Shown here: in pieces, positions 22,528-33,237 of the stretch
Layout of the letters: each line of letters begins with the position of its first letter
Position numbering within the stretch: position 1 is the first letter of the stretch
Assembly: GCA_030761205.1 (NCBI GenBank)
Contig: JAULJL010000029.1
Location: 379,501-443,500, forward strand
DNA from: Fremontodendron californicum
Lineage: Eukaryota > Streptophyta > Magnoliopsida > Malvales > Malvaceae
Length of the DNA stretch: 64,000 bases
Direction: 5' to 3'
Position numbers and translations under genes: made by a program
The notes under the pieces: generated by a model
Database searches by the model: none
What the model saw: the letters and a program-made list of their open reading frames with translations, nothing else
What the model was told of the DNA's origin: nothing

Positions 22528-23464
22528 TTTTTATTTTTTATTTTTTTTCTCTCTTCTCCCTCTTTTCTCTCTTTCCTCCCTCTCTCTCTCTGAAAACCCC
22601 AGAAACCGACAGAGAACCACCGCGCCGGCTGCCGTTTCCACCTCCGGCCGCCGTGCTCCGCCGTACTCCGGCGAGCTCTCTGGTCCAAAATGAGTCGAAA
22701 CGACTCGCGGTGGTTCCCTCGATGCGGATCTGCCGCCGGTTTACTTCAAATCGGGCCAGACCCGAGTATATCTAGCCCCAAAAAATTTTCAAAATGATAT
22801 GCTTTTTTTCTTTTTCTGGTTTTTTTTCGATTTCTACCTTTTTTTTAATGGGGGTTCGTGGTTTATTTTTTCAGGGTTTGAATGCCCTTTTTTTTGTGTG
22901 GGGTTTCTGATCGGAGGGGGGGTCCCGATCTGGGTTTTCTGGGGTCCGGATCTGGGTTTTTTTGGGGTGCAGATCTGGGTGTTTTTTTTGGGGTCCGGAT
23001 CTGCCTTTTTTCTTTTTGAAGGAGGGGGGTTGATTGGGGTTTTATGGAGGGTGGCGTGTGCAGGTGGGTGGCGTGGTTTGTGGTGGTGGCAGAGGGGTGG
23101 TTGTGGCAGAGGGGTGGTTGCCTGTGTAGGGGCTTGAGTGTGGGGGAGGGTTTGGGTGGTTGGTGGTGGTGGCAGAGGGGTTTCTGTTGCCTAGGGTTGT
23201 AGGGGGCTAGGGTTAGGGAAATAGGCCCGAAAATTGGGCCTGTTGCTTGGGTTTGGGTTTGGTTCTGGGTTTAGGGATTGGGCTTATGGGTTGAGGTTTG
23301 GGCCTGTTTGGTTCTGGCTTATTGGGCCTGTTGGGCCTGCTGGTTAGCAGGCCCGATTTGGCCTGTTGGTCCTACTGGTTAGCAGGCCCAAACGGGCCTT
23401 AGGTGGGCTTGTAGAAGGCCCGGGTCGGGTTCGGATCCGACCCGGGCCAAAAACGGTTGCAACA

Positions 23465-23477
23465 GCTGCCCCTCTTT
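23465..23477 (-). promoter_or_regulatory. Ogre polypurine tract
   Basis: On the minus strand AAAGAGGGGCAGC directly precedes the 3' LTR start TGTTGCAACC. This is where plus-strand DNA synthesis would be primed. Confidence 0.8.
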
Positions 23478-23539
23478 GCACATTGCTAAGAATGAGTAAT
23501 AGGGCAAAGACATGAGCAACGTTTTTTTTCTGGAATTGT

Positions 23540-24535
23540 GCATGCGTTTGTTCTAGGAGGGACCTCTCCATCGGAGGTTCTTATCAATCGAAAAATAAAT
23601 TGCTCCTCTTATCAGAGGCTCTATCACTTGAAAAATAAATTGCTCCTCTCATCGGAGGCTCTATCACTTGGAAAATAAATTGCTCCTCTAATCAGAGGCT
23701 CTATCACTTGAAAAATAAATTGCTCCTCTCATCGGAGGCTTTATCACTTTGAAAATAAATTGCTCCTCTTATCAGAGGCTCTATCACTTGAAAAATAAAT
23801 TGCTCCTCTCATCAGAGGCTCTATCACTTGGAAAATAAATTGCTCCTCTCATCAGAGGCTCTATCACTTGGAAAAAATGAATTGCTCCTCTAATCGGAGG
23901 CTCTATCACTTGAAAGATAAATTGCTCCTCTCATCAGAGGCTCTATCACTTGAAAAAAATAAATTGCTCCTCTAACCAGAGGCTCTATCACTTGAAAGAT
24001 AAATTGCTCCTCTCATCAGAGGCTCTATCACTTGGAAAAATAAATTGCTCCTCAAATCAGAGGCTCTATCACTTGAAAAATAAATTGCTTCTCTCATCAG
24101 AGGCTCTATCACTTGGAAAAAATAAATTTCTCCTCTAATCAGAGGCTCTATCACTTGAAAGATAAATTGCTCCTCTCATCAGAGGCTCTATCACTTGAAA
24201 AAAATAAATTGCTCCTCTAATCAGAGGCTCTATCACTTGAAAGATAAATTGCTCCTCTCATCAGAGGCTCTATCACTTGGAAAAATAAATTGCTCCTCTA
24301 ATCAGAGGCTTTATCACTTGAAAAAGAAATTGCTCCTCTAATCAGAGGCTGTATCACTTGAAAAATAAATTGCTCCTCTCATCAGAGGCTCTATCACTTG
24401 AAAAAAATAAATTGCTCCTCTAATCAGAGGCTCTATCACTTGAAAGATAAATTGCTCCTCTCATAAGAGGCTCTATCACTTGAAAAATAAATTGCTCCTC
24501 TCATCAGAGGCTCTATCACTTGAAAAATAAATTGC
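23540..24535. repeat. 40-bp minisatellite in the Ogre 3' region
   Basis: About 23 tandem copies of a 40-bp unit (aaataaattgctcctct, natcagaggctctatcacttg) plus one degenerate edge copy. Each unit has a small palindrome, CCTCT..AGAGG. Two variants (ctctaatc and ctctcatc) alternate over much of the array, hinting at an 80-bp dimer. It lies between integrase and the 3' LTR, the position where Tat-lineage elements are known to carry variable tandem repeats. Confidence 0.95.
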
Positions 24536-25602
24536 TATCTTCTTCCTGATTATGATGAATTTTAACTCTCTGTTATAGTTGGGTTTTCATTTTTCTTGCC
24601 TCTGCCTGTCATTCACACCTTTTTGTAAAATGTTAATTCCTGATTGTTAGCAATGTCATGATGATGCAATGCATGCTTACGATAATGGAATGTATGATTT
24701 AAGGCTCGAATCATGATTCGATGCCCCTGTGTGTATCTTAACTTGATTAAACCTCTCATGCTATTTTTCTGTAAGGTTTTTTTATTTTCCAATTTTCTTT
24801 CTTTTCCTTCTTCGGCTTGACTAACTGTCCACAACCTACTTCTTCACGATCTTTTCTTAGCCGGAGTTAGAGCTTTGTATACTTCCCTCAAAACCATTTC
24901 ATATGTCAAACATTACTTTCTTTACATCCAAAGAGCATAAGTAAATCGATGTCTCATACTGCCCCGTCATCTCCTTATCATCATTTTTTCTTTCTGATTT
25001 TCCAATTCTCAGATTTTCCTAGAGTAATCGTTAAAGCTCCATTTATGCCGTGTTCATTTATTTATCATCATTCACATTTCATGTCAACATAATGCACTAT
25101 TTTAAGAAAATTTCAAAGGAATGAAGATAACTTGAAGACAAAACTTCACGAACTGGGGTAAATATTTCTATTTTAGAGAGAAAAGAACATATTGGCATCA
25201 ATCAAAAAGGAAATAAAGACAAAAGAGGATAGATCCCTTCATAATGAATACTCAAACGAACTCAATCGATCTAATTCGGATTTCTCTTTTGAGAAGGAAA
25301 TATCCATTGACGTCCTTGACTCTTCTAAGAGCGTCCAACCACAAATTAACTCTCTGTCTTAAATAATTCACCCATGCTGCATTTTGCTATTTGCTCAAAG
25401 TTTCCATCATGCCTTGATCTTTTGCCCCACATAATTGCTTCAGACGGGTTATTTCCGGTTGCCCCAACTCTTGTTTATCCTTCATCCAGATCGCCCTTTA
25501 GGGTTTTCGACCTGGATCTTTCCTTTGATTCGAAATGCTATTTCAGGTTTTCAATTCGAACCTCTCCTTTTTTTTAAATTTTTTTTTTTATTTTAATTTT
25601 TT
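24536..25602 (-). other. Ogre non-coding region downstream of integrase
   Basis: Between the minisatellite and the integrase stop. No conserved frame was recognised. Confidence 0.7.
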
Positions 25603-26733
25603 TTATGCATAATATTTCTTTACTGCATCAGCATTGATCGAGCTCGAAAAATCTGCGCCGTCCATTTCGGCTAAAATCATTGCCCCTCCTGAAAATACTA
25701 TTTTCACCACATACTGACCTTCCCAATTCGGTGCCCATTTTCCCCTTGGATCTTGCTGATTAGGAAGGATCTTTTTCAAAACCAAATCACCTTCTCGAAA
25801 CTCTCTTAGGCGAACCTTTTTATTGTGTGCCCTCATCATCTGTCTTTGGTATAACTGGCCATGACACAGTGCCGTCATCCTTTTTTCCTCAATCAAATTA
25901 AGCTGCTCATAGCGGGCTCGAACCCATTCCGCTTCTTCCAACTCAACTTCCATCAAAATTCTCAAAGAGGGGATCTCAACCTCAATCGGCAGAACAGCTT
26001 CCATCCCATACACTAAGGAATAAGGAGTAGCCCCCGTAGAAGTACGCACCAATATTCTGTAAGCATGCAGAGCAAACGGGAGTTTCTCATGCCAATCTTT
26101 GTACTTATCAGTCATTTTAGCCATGATTTTCTTTATATTCTTGTTAGCAGCCTCCACTGCCCCGTTCATCTTGGGACGGTAAGGTGCCGAGTTGTGATGT
26201 CTGACTTTAAACTGAGTACAAATTTCTTTCATCATGGCGTTGTTTAGATTGAGAGCATTATCTGTAATGATTTTCTCTGGGAGACCGTATCGGCAGATTA
26301 CTTCCTTCTTCAAGAATCTACACACCACTGACTTGGTCACGCTAGCATAAGAAGCAGCTTCAACCCATTTCGTGAAATAATCGATCACCACCAAAATGAA
26401 GCGATGTCCGTTCGAGGCCTTAGGGGTAATCGGCCCAATCACATCCATTCCCCACATAGAGAAAGGCCATGGTGTTGTCATAACGTGCAGAGCTGTCGGA
26501 GGAGCATGTACCTTATCCGCGTATATTTGGCACTTATGGCATTTCCGGACATACCTGATGCAATCCCTCTCCACTGTCATCCAATAATAACCTGCTCTCA
26601 TAATCTGCTTAGCCATCATGTGGCCGTTTGCATGCATTCCACAAACCCCTTCATGAACCTCCTCGAGTATTCTCTTAGCTTCATTTGCTTCCACGCACCT
26701 TAGTAATGTATGATATCTACTCCTTTTGTACAA
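25603..26733 (-). pseudogene. Ogre integrase
   Basis: Integrase inserts element DNA into the chromosome. The 376-residue open stretch has a zinc-binding HHCC domain (EVHEGVCGMHANGH..CHKCQ) and a DDE core with WGMDVIGP, ITDNALNLNN and GAVEAANKN, then a C-terminal DNA-binding region (REGDLVLKK, KWAPNWEGQYVV). No chromodomain is seen, as expected for the non-chromovirus Tat lineage. The frame is complete to its stop, but it is cut off from RNase H by a one-base shift near 26760, where one T seems missing before the FLDKEILYK segment. The first residues therefore come from the upstream frame. It cannot be made as part of the polyprotein without that correction. Confidence 0.9.
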
Positions 26734-26744
26734 TATTTCTTTAT

Positions 26745-29067
26745 CTAGAAAGAATCCATCGCCAATCTTCTCAGAGTTCTTTTGTCATTCTCTGTGGCAT
26801 GTTCCGGGTATTGCTGATATTTTACATATTGCAAGATGTCATGGTACCCTGGCCTCCCATCTGGCTCTTCTTCAACATGCATACAGTGTGCAGGCACTTC
26901 TCGTATGCTCATCTTAATGGGCTGGACGTCAGCGCTTGTATTTATCTTGACCATTGAGGCTAACGTAGCAAGAGCGTCGGCCATTTGATTTTCCTCTCGG
27001 GGTAGATAGTTGTTGAATTCGATCTTTTCGAACTGTCGAACCAATTCAACTATAAACTTGTGGTATAGAACCAACTTCGAATCCCTTGTCTCCCATTCCC
27101 CTTTTAACTGGCAAATGACTAGAGCCGAGTCTCCATACACCTCTAACTCGCTTATCTTCTTTGCAATAGCCGCTTGAAGTCCCATGACACAGGCCTCATA
27201 CTCCGCCACATTATTGGTGCATTTGAAAGTCAATCTTGTAGTGATTGGGCAGTAAGTCCCTTCTGGCGATATCAAAACCGCTCCAACCCTGTGCCCCAGA
27301 GCATTCGATGCGCCGTCGAAATACATCTTCCACACATCTTTCTTTGATTCCTCGTCTTCATCTTCTTCGAAAACAGCCATTAGGTCTTCATCAGGGAAAT
27401 CGAACTTCACTGGCTCATAATCTTCGGTGGCTTTATCTGCCAGGAACTCGGCTACTGCACTTCCTTTTATGGCTTTCTGCGAGACATAGGTGATGTCATA
27501 TTCAGAAAGCAGAACTTGCCATCTTGCCAATCTTCCTGATAACGAGGGTTTCTCAAAGATGTATTTAATGGGGTCCAATTTAGCTACAAGCAACGTGGTA
27601 TGGTATAACATATATTGTCGGAGCCTATGAGCAGCCCAAGCCAGCGCGCAACATATCTTTTCTACTGTCGAGTATTTGGCCTCGTAATCTGTAAACTTTT
27701 TGCTCAGGTAGTAGATGGCATGTTCTTTCTTGCTTGTCTCATCTTACTGTCCCAAAACACAACCCATGGATTTCTCATATACTACCAAATACAAAATGAG
27801 CGGTCTTCTTGGTGTCGGTGGTACCAGTACCGGTGGGTTGGTAAGATATTCTTTCACTTTGTTGAATGCTTCCTGGCAATCCTCATCCCATTCACCCGGA
27901 TCACGTTTTCTGAGGAGTCTGAAAATTGGATCACACTTAGCGGTGAGCTGAGAAATGAAATGGGCGATGTAATTCAATCTTCCCAGGAATCCTCGCACTT
28001 CTTTTTGTGTCCTAGGCGGAGATAAATTTTGGATAGCACATATCTTGTCGGGATCTACTTAAATTCCTTTCTCATTAACAATGAAACCCAGAAGCTTGTC
28101 GGATGTCACACCAAAAGTGCACTTGTCCTGGTTGAGCTTAAGTTGGAACTTCCTTAACCGCCCGAATAACTTTCTCAGATTAACCACATGATCTTCATCT
28201 TCACGTGACTTTGCAATCATGTCGTCGATGTAAACTTCTACCTCTTTGTGCATTATGTCGTGAAAGAGGGTCACCATTGCTCTTTGATAAGTTGCACCGG
28301 CGTTTTTTAACCCAAATGGCATAACCTTGTAACAAAATGTTCCCCACATTGTCACGAAAGTGGTCCTCTCCATATCTTCTGGTGCCATCTTGATTTGGTT
28401 GTAGCCTGAAAAACCGTCCATAAATGAGAACAGTGAATGTTTGGCCGTATTATCGACCAAGGTATCGATATGGGGTAGCGGGAAGCTATCTTTTGGACTA
28501 GCTCTGTTTAGGTCCCGATAATCAACGCACATTGGTACTTTCCCATCTTTCTTCGGGACTGGGACCACGTTTGCTACCCATTCGAGATACTTGGTGACTT
28601 CCAAAAATCCGGCATCGAACTGCTTTTTTACTTCTTCCTTGACTTTTAGCAACATTTCAGGCTTCATTCGTCTCAACTTCTGTTTCACAGGTTTGCATTC
28701 TGGTTTTAAAGGCAAACGATGCACCATAATATCTGTATCGAGTCCCGGCATGTCTTGATAGGACCATGCGAACACATCCGCATACTCGTGGAGTAATTCT
28801 ACCAACTCTCGCTTCTTTGTCTCTGGTAGCGAAGCGCCGATTTTTACCTCTTTCTTATTATCCTCGTCTCCTAGATTAACAACTTCTGCTGTCTCCTGGT
28901 GAGGCCTAATTTGCTTTTCTTCTGATTCTATTAATCTCAATAGATCGAGTGGTAAATCGTAGTTTTCTGCAGTCTCTTCATCATCAATTTCATCAATATC
29001 AATACATTTCTCAAAATTGATTTCCGAATTACTGATGAGATTGTTTTTGCATTCATGATTAGGAGAC
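26745..29067 (-). pseudogene. Ogre reverse transcriptase, RNase H and second RNase H
   Basis: RT copies element RNA; RNase H removes the template. One frame runs from the intron acceptor (29067) to 26745 with two in-frame stops. RT shows FPLPHIDTLVD, FSFMDGFSGYNQI, MPFGLKNAGATYQR and the catalytic YIDDM, and reads openly to a TAA at about 28059-28061 (after NEKGI). RNase H follows (RGFLGRLNYIAHF, EAFNKVKEYL), with a second TAA at 27744-27746 (after CVLGQ). After the linker WQVLLSEYDITYVSQ comes a second RNase H domain (MYFDGASNALG, NNVAEYEACVMGL, VYGDSALVI), with its Asp, Glu, Asp set visible. This extra 'aRNH' domain is typical of the Tat lineage. Confidence 0.92.
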
Positions 29068-29290
29068 CTGGAAAGGTGTAAGCAAAATAATATAGATAAT
29101 TGTATAGGAAGGCAAAATAGAAGGATAGACAATATATATAAAAAATGGCAAATGAATGGAGACATAATGCATCATGATTGTCATTTATCTGAATGATAAG
29201 TTCATAAAAGGAACCCGTGCACAAAAGGAAATCTCACAACACTCTTGGGCAGAAGTGTTCGAGAACTTAATTTGTTAATCAGAAAGAGAC
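29068..29290 (-). other. Probable Ogre intron between protease and RT
   Basis: On the minus strand the donor TTTAG/GTCTCT (29290) and acceptor CACCTTTCCAG/GTCTCC (29068) bound 223 bp of U-rich sequence holding an in-frame TAA (29275-29277). Splicing would join VDLPAVFR to SPNHECKNN in the RT frame. Ogre elements are known to splice an intron here. Confidence 0.75.
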
Positions 29291-31387
29291 CTAAATACAG
29301 CAGGTAAATCTACAGCACGCCAATTCTTCAATTCAAAACCCGGGGGACACGGGTAGATGGTGATTTCTTCAGCCTTGTTTCCCTCTTCCTCTTCTTGTTC
29401 CATCATTTGGATGCAGAAACCTGCAAACATTCCCTCCAGAATCATGGCAGGTTTGGTCCCAGCTAGTGAATCAGAAAAATAAAACCAGCTGACCGAAATG
29501 TCTCGTAGAGATGGGGAATGTACATCCTCGGGGTCTCTATCTCGTATCCCCTAAGCCTTGCGAGCCTCTGCTCTCTCTTTTCTCTTATCATTCTCTCCCT
29601 GTCTTCCATGGTCGGCTTGTATCCCCACCCGAACTTGTCTTCTTTTCCGATCACACTTATGCTCTTTCGAATTCCTTGTAGGTTCCTCCCTAAACCTGTC
29701 CCGGCTCGACAACCCTTTCCTACGACCTGAGCAAGGCCGCTTTGAGTGGCAGAGGATAGCTGAGGTATAGGCATCTTAGACCTTCGCTTACAAATGCGCC
29801 ATTCACAAACTCTAAGGTTCGAAAATAGCACTCTCCTGCTTCTTCAGTAGCTTCTATGTAGGGAATATTCGAGGGCTTGGATACAAGGAGATCTTCTTCT
29901 CCGTCGACGATTATCAGCTGTTCTTCGACTCTGAACTTTACCTTCTGATGCAAAGTGGACAGAATAGCACCAGCCATGTGGATCCAAGGTCTTCCCAACA
30001 AGACATTGTATGAAGGAACGATATCCATGACCTGGAAGATAATGTCGAAGGTGCAAGGACCAATTTGTATTGGCAACTCAGTTTGCCCCGCAACTTGTCT
30101 ACGGGTCCTATCAAATGCTCGCACTACCATATGACTGTTTTTCATGTGGGATCCATCGACAGGCAGTTTGGCCAAAGTAATCATTGGCATGACGTTTAAT
30201 GCAGAGCCGTTATCAATGAGGACCTTTGCAATGATATGGCCCTTGCAGCGTGCAGTGATGTGAAGGGCTTTGGTGCTACCCGTCCCCTCAGGCATAATCT
30301 CATCGTCACTGAAGGCTATAAAGTTGTTAATGGCCACATTCCCCACTACCTGGACAAACTTCTCTACAGACACATCATGAGGTACATATGCCTCATTCAG
30401 CATTTTCAAGAGCGCCTTTCGATGGGTCTCCGAGTTCATCAGTAATTCCAGGATGGATATACGAGCCGGTGAGCGTTTTAATTGTTCAACAATGCTGTAC
30501 TCGCTGTGCTTGATAAATTTGAGGAATTCACAAGCTTCTTCTTCTGTCACAGGCCTGTTCGTTTTTCGCTTAACAGCTTTTTCTGAGACGGTTTCCTCTC
30601 CATCAGCCTTAGCTTTCCCTTTTCTTACATTTTCTGATGCTTCCGGTGTATAGCATCTCCCACTCCTAGTGAAACCTCCAACACCAGTTATGTCCACGGC
30701 AGCCGCAGAGGCATTGGAAATTGGTGTAACATCAACCGGCTCCGACGACGCAAATTTGCATTTGTACCTCCAAGGTACAGCCTTATCGTTCTTGTAGGGG
30801 AATGGGTTCGAAACTTCGATTGTCACCATCGGCCTTATCACCCTTGGTGTTTCCCTTACCGGCGAGCTCTGGCCTTCCCCACAGTAGATAACCAATGGCT
30901 TCGGCTTAACCCATCTTTCGGGGGCCTTTGAGGTTTCTTCGATTACCACATCTACGAATTCTTCTTCCCATTCAGTGGAGAATTCTGCTACGCCGATATC
31001 CATTAATTCTTGAATTATGGTTCGAAAGTCAAAGCATTGGTTAATAGTGTGTCCCACCAAACCTCCGTGATATCTGCAGAAGCGTTCAGAACTTGGTTCC
31101 GAACCCGAGGATTCTCGCCCCACGTTGACTGGTTTAAACAGTCCGGCCTCAATCATGGCATCCAGCACTTTTCCCATATGAGTCCGGACATCCTCAATCC
31201 TGGATATTACCCGACAACCTTTTTCCTCCGTTATCGCGTTTACTCCTGTTTTCCCATGGTCGGGTAACGGATTTGCAGTAACGTTAGGCTCCCCCTTGGT
31301 TGTGAAGCTCAAGACACTGGCCCTGATTAGGTGTTGCACTCTGTGTTTAAGTGAAGTGCAATTCTCCGTGGAGTGACCCGGGTTGCC
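29291..31387 (-). pseudogene. Ogre protease and linker region
   Basis: Aspartic protease that would process the polyprotein. The open stretch 31339-29720 has a short gag tail, then VLIDNGSALNVMP (active Asp in the DNGS form seen in this lineage), RQVAGQTELPIQIG and YNVLLGRPWIHMA. A frame change near 29775 moves reading to the frame encoding MPIPQLSSATQSGLAQVVG and a glycine-rich GLGRNLQG stretch. A second slip in a T-run near 29478 leads to LAGTKPAMILEGMF and CPPGFELKNWRAVDLP, which run into the intron donor. Without the two slips the region would be one frame. Confidence 0.85.
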
Positions 31388-32972
31388 TCAATGGTAATCG
31401 CAGTTCACGTCCGGGTTGTACCATCTTGGGTATGGGGGTTTCATGGGTTCGAGGAATATGGGTGCCAACAGATGGTTTTGAACTAGCTTGGGAAATAGAT
31501 GGGCGTATGTCATCGGAATCGGGTCAAACTGAGGTCTTTGTTGGATTGGTTGCGGTGCTCTTTGGTTAGTATTCACATTGTTTACTGGATTGGTTGAGTT
31601 GGGAGCAGGTACAGACACTGTGTACACAGGTGCTGGCATGGGTGATGGCGTGTACACCGGTGCGGGTGGTCGATAACTCATCGAATATTGAGGTTGTGTA
31701 TGAGGGTAGGAGTACGGGTTAGGGGGGGTAACTGTAGGGTCTGTATGTTGGGTAATGGGAAAAGCTTTGTGGAGGTCGGTTTTCATATGAAGCTGCTTGC
31801 ACTTCTCCTTCTTTCTTCTTTGCTGCCCCCACCTTCTTACTGTTGGCTACTTCATTTCCCTCGATCTTGCCATTTTTTATGGCGCTTTCTATCATTTCGC
31901 CTGAAATGACCATATCAGCAAAGTTCTTGGTAGCACTGCCGACCAACCTGTCGTAATATGGTCATCGCAGCGTATTGATAAACAGCATGGTGGTCTCTTT
32001 TTCTGTCAGAGGTGGTTGCACTTGAGCAGCCAGGTCCCTCCATTTTTGGGCATACTCCTTAAATCCTTCTCCGGCCTTTTTCTCCATGTTTTGGAGGGAT
32101 AGCCTATCCGGCGCCATATCAGCCATATGCTTGTACTGGGCCAAAAAGGCTCTCGCCAAATTTGTCCAAGTATGGATGCGACTGCGATCAAGTTAGTTAT
32201 ACCATCTTGCGGCTGATCCTTGCAGGCTGTCTTGGAAACAGTGAATTAATAACTTTTCATTATGAGTGTGCCCGGCCATTTTGCGACAGAACATGGTGAT
32301 GTGAAATGAAGGGCACTTGGTCCCATCATACTTTTCAAATTCCGGGACTTTAAATTTTGGTGGTTTTACCAAATTTGGAACTAAGCTCAGTTCACTGGCA
32401 TCGACTTTTCCGAAGGCGTCCATCCCTTCTATTGCTTTGAGTCTCTCTTCTAACATGTCATACTTATGCTTTGTCCCGGCGTCCTCTACTTGTTCCGTCA
32501 CGTTTCTTCTCAACCTTTCTTGCTCTAAGGGGTCATCCAAGTTCGGGACGTGGACTGGGTTTGAAGGATGGGTCCCCGGGCTAGGCGCGAACTGTTCTTG
32601 GGCTTGTTGGCCTGTGAGACTCGGCGTGCTAATGTACACGTAAGGCTGTTCTCCCACTGGAGGTTCTCCTTGTGGATGCCCATCTTGTGTCACTTGGGCG
32701 TGAGTCGGGGTGAAACCCGGTGGGTATAGAGGATCTTCGTTATTACTTTCTCGGGGTCGGGGTTCTCCCCTCATCATTGAGCTTTCAGCTGGCCCCTTTC
32801 CTCTCGTCATGCTCATCATCATTTCCATCATCTTGGCCATTTATTCTCGTGACTCTTCCTGGGACCTCGCTATCTGTTCCCATAGTTCCTGTTGAGATCT
32901 GCCCAGCTGTTCTTGCAATTCTTTCTGTGCCCTTTCCATTCTCTCAATTCTCGTTGCTTGTTCGTTGTCCAT
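31388..32972 (-). pseudogene. Ogre gag
   Basis: Structural capsid protein. I place the start at ATG 32972-32970 (context accATGG; MDNEQATRIERM), which opens with a Gln/Glu-rich coiled coil. Breaks: TAA at 32841-32843, TAA at 32193-32195 (after AARWYN), TGA at 31962-31964 (before PYYDRLVG), a shift in a G7 run near 31723-31729, and TGA at 31388-31390 inside the zinc-knuckle-like CDYH..GHSTENC. Recognisable gag text includes FKVPEFEKYDGTKCP, FQDSLQGSAARWY and WRDLAAQVQPPL. A proline-rich linker precedes the knuckle. Several stops could be C-to-T changes of Gln or Arg codons. Confidence 0.88.
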
Positions 32973-33237
32973 GGTCTTTGCGTGTGCTCTCGTATTATAC
33001 GAGTGTGGAGCATTTTTGTCCGGATACTTTAGTCGGCGCTCAATTTTTATACCTTTGTTCAAATATCCCGGATTAGAACCTTATATTATTCTTTATTCTT
33101 TATTAAGTGCATGAATGAATGGATGGATGAATGAATGAACGAGAAAATAAATAAAAAATGCATACGAGGTATATATACTTAAAAATAAATTTCAGGAAGT
33201 TGATTTTTCACTGATCTCACATAGTGTTTTCATTACA

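Larger units (their letters stand above)
20759..23464 (-). repeat. Ogre 3' LTR
   Basis: 2706 bp, TG..CA. From left: ~100 bp shared with the primer-site side, an AT-rich part, a long T-rich stretch (21790-22130), a GC-rich block of about three ~100-bp modules (about 22225-22520), and a G/T-rich part with ggcctg repeats to 23464. Open frames here (for example 22799-23137) are compositional artefacts. Confidence 0.92.

Noticed and set aside
22288..23137. Arg/Pro-rich and Phe/Gly-rich open frames in the LTR, repeated at 38073-38781
   Set aside because: Both LTRs carry them because of GC-rich modules and T/G runs; no domain is recognisable and lengths differ through indels.
23950..24154. Short frames on both strands within the minisatellite
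   Set aside because: Pure translations of the 40-bp repeat; the period is not even a multiple of three.
23540..24535. Regular 40-bp repeats resembling a CRISPR array
   Set aside because: There are no unique spacers, the whole 40-bp unit repeats, and the array lies inside a plant retrotransposon.
27615..28025. 136-residue + strand frame and others opposite the pol region (26065-26957, 27245-27951, 29518-29770, 30236-31909, 32317-33076, 33296-33815, 34562-35071)
   Set aside because: Antisense shadows of gag-pol and ORF1; no recognisable domain and no independent start signals.
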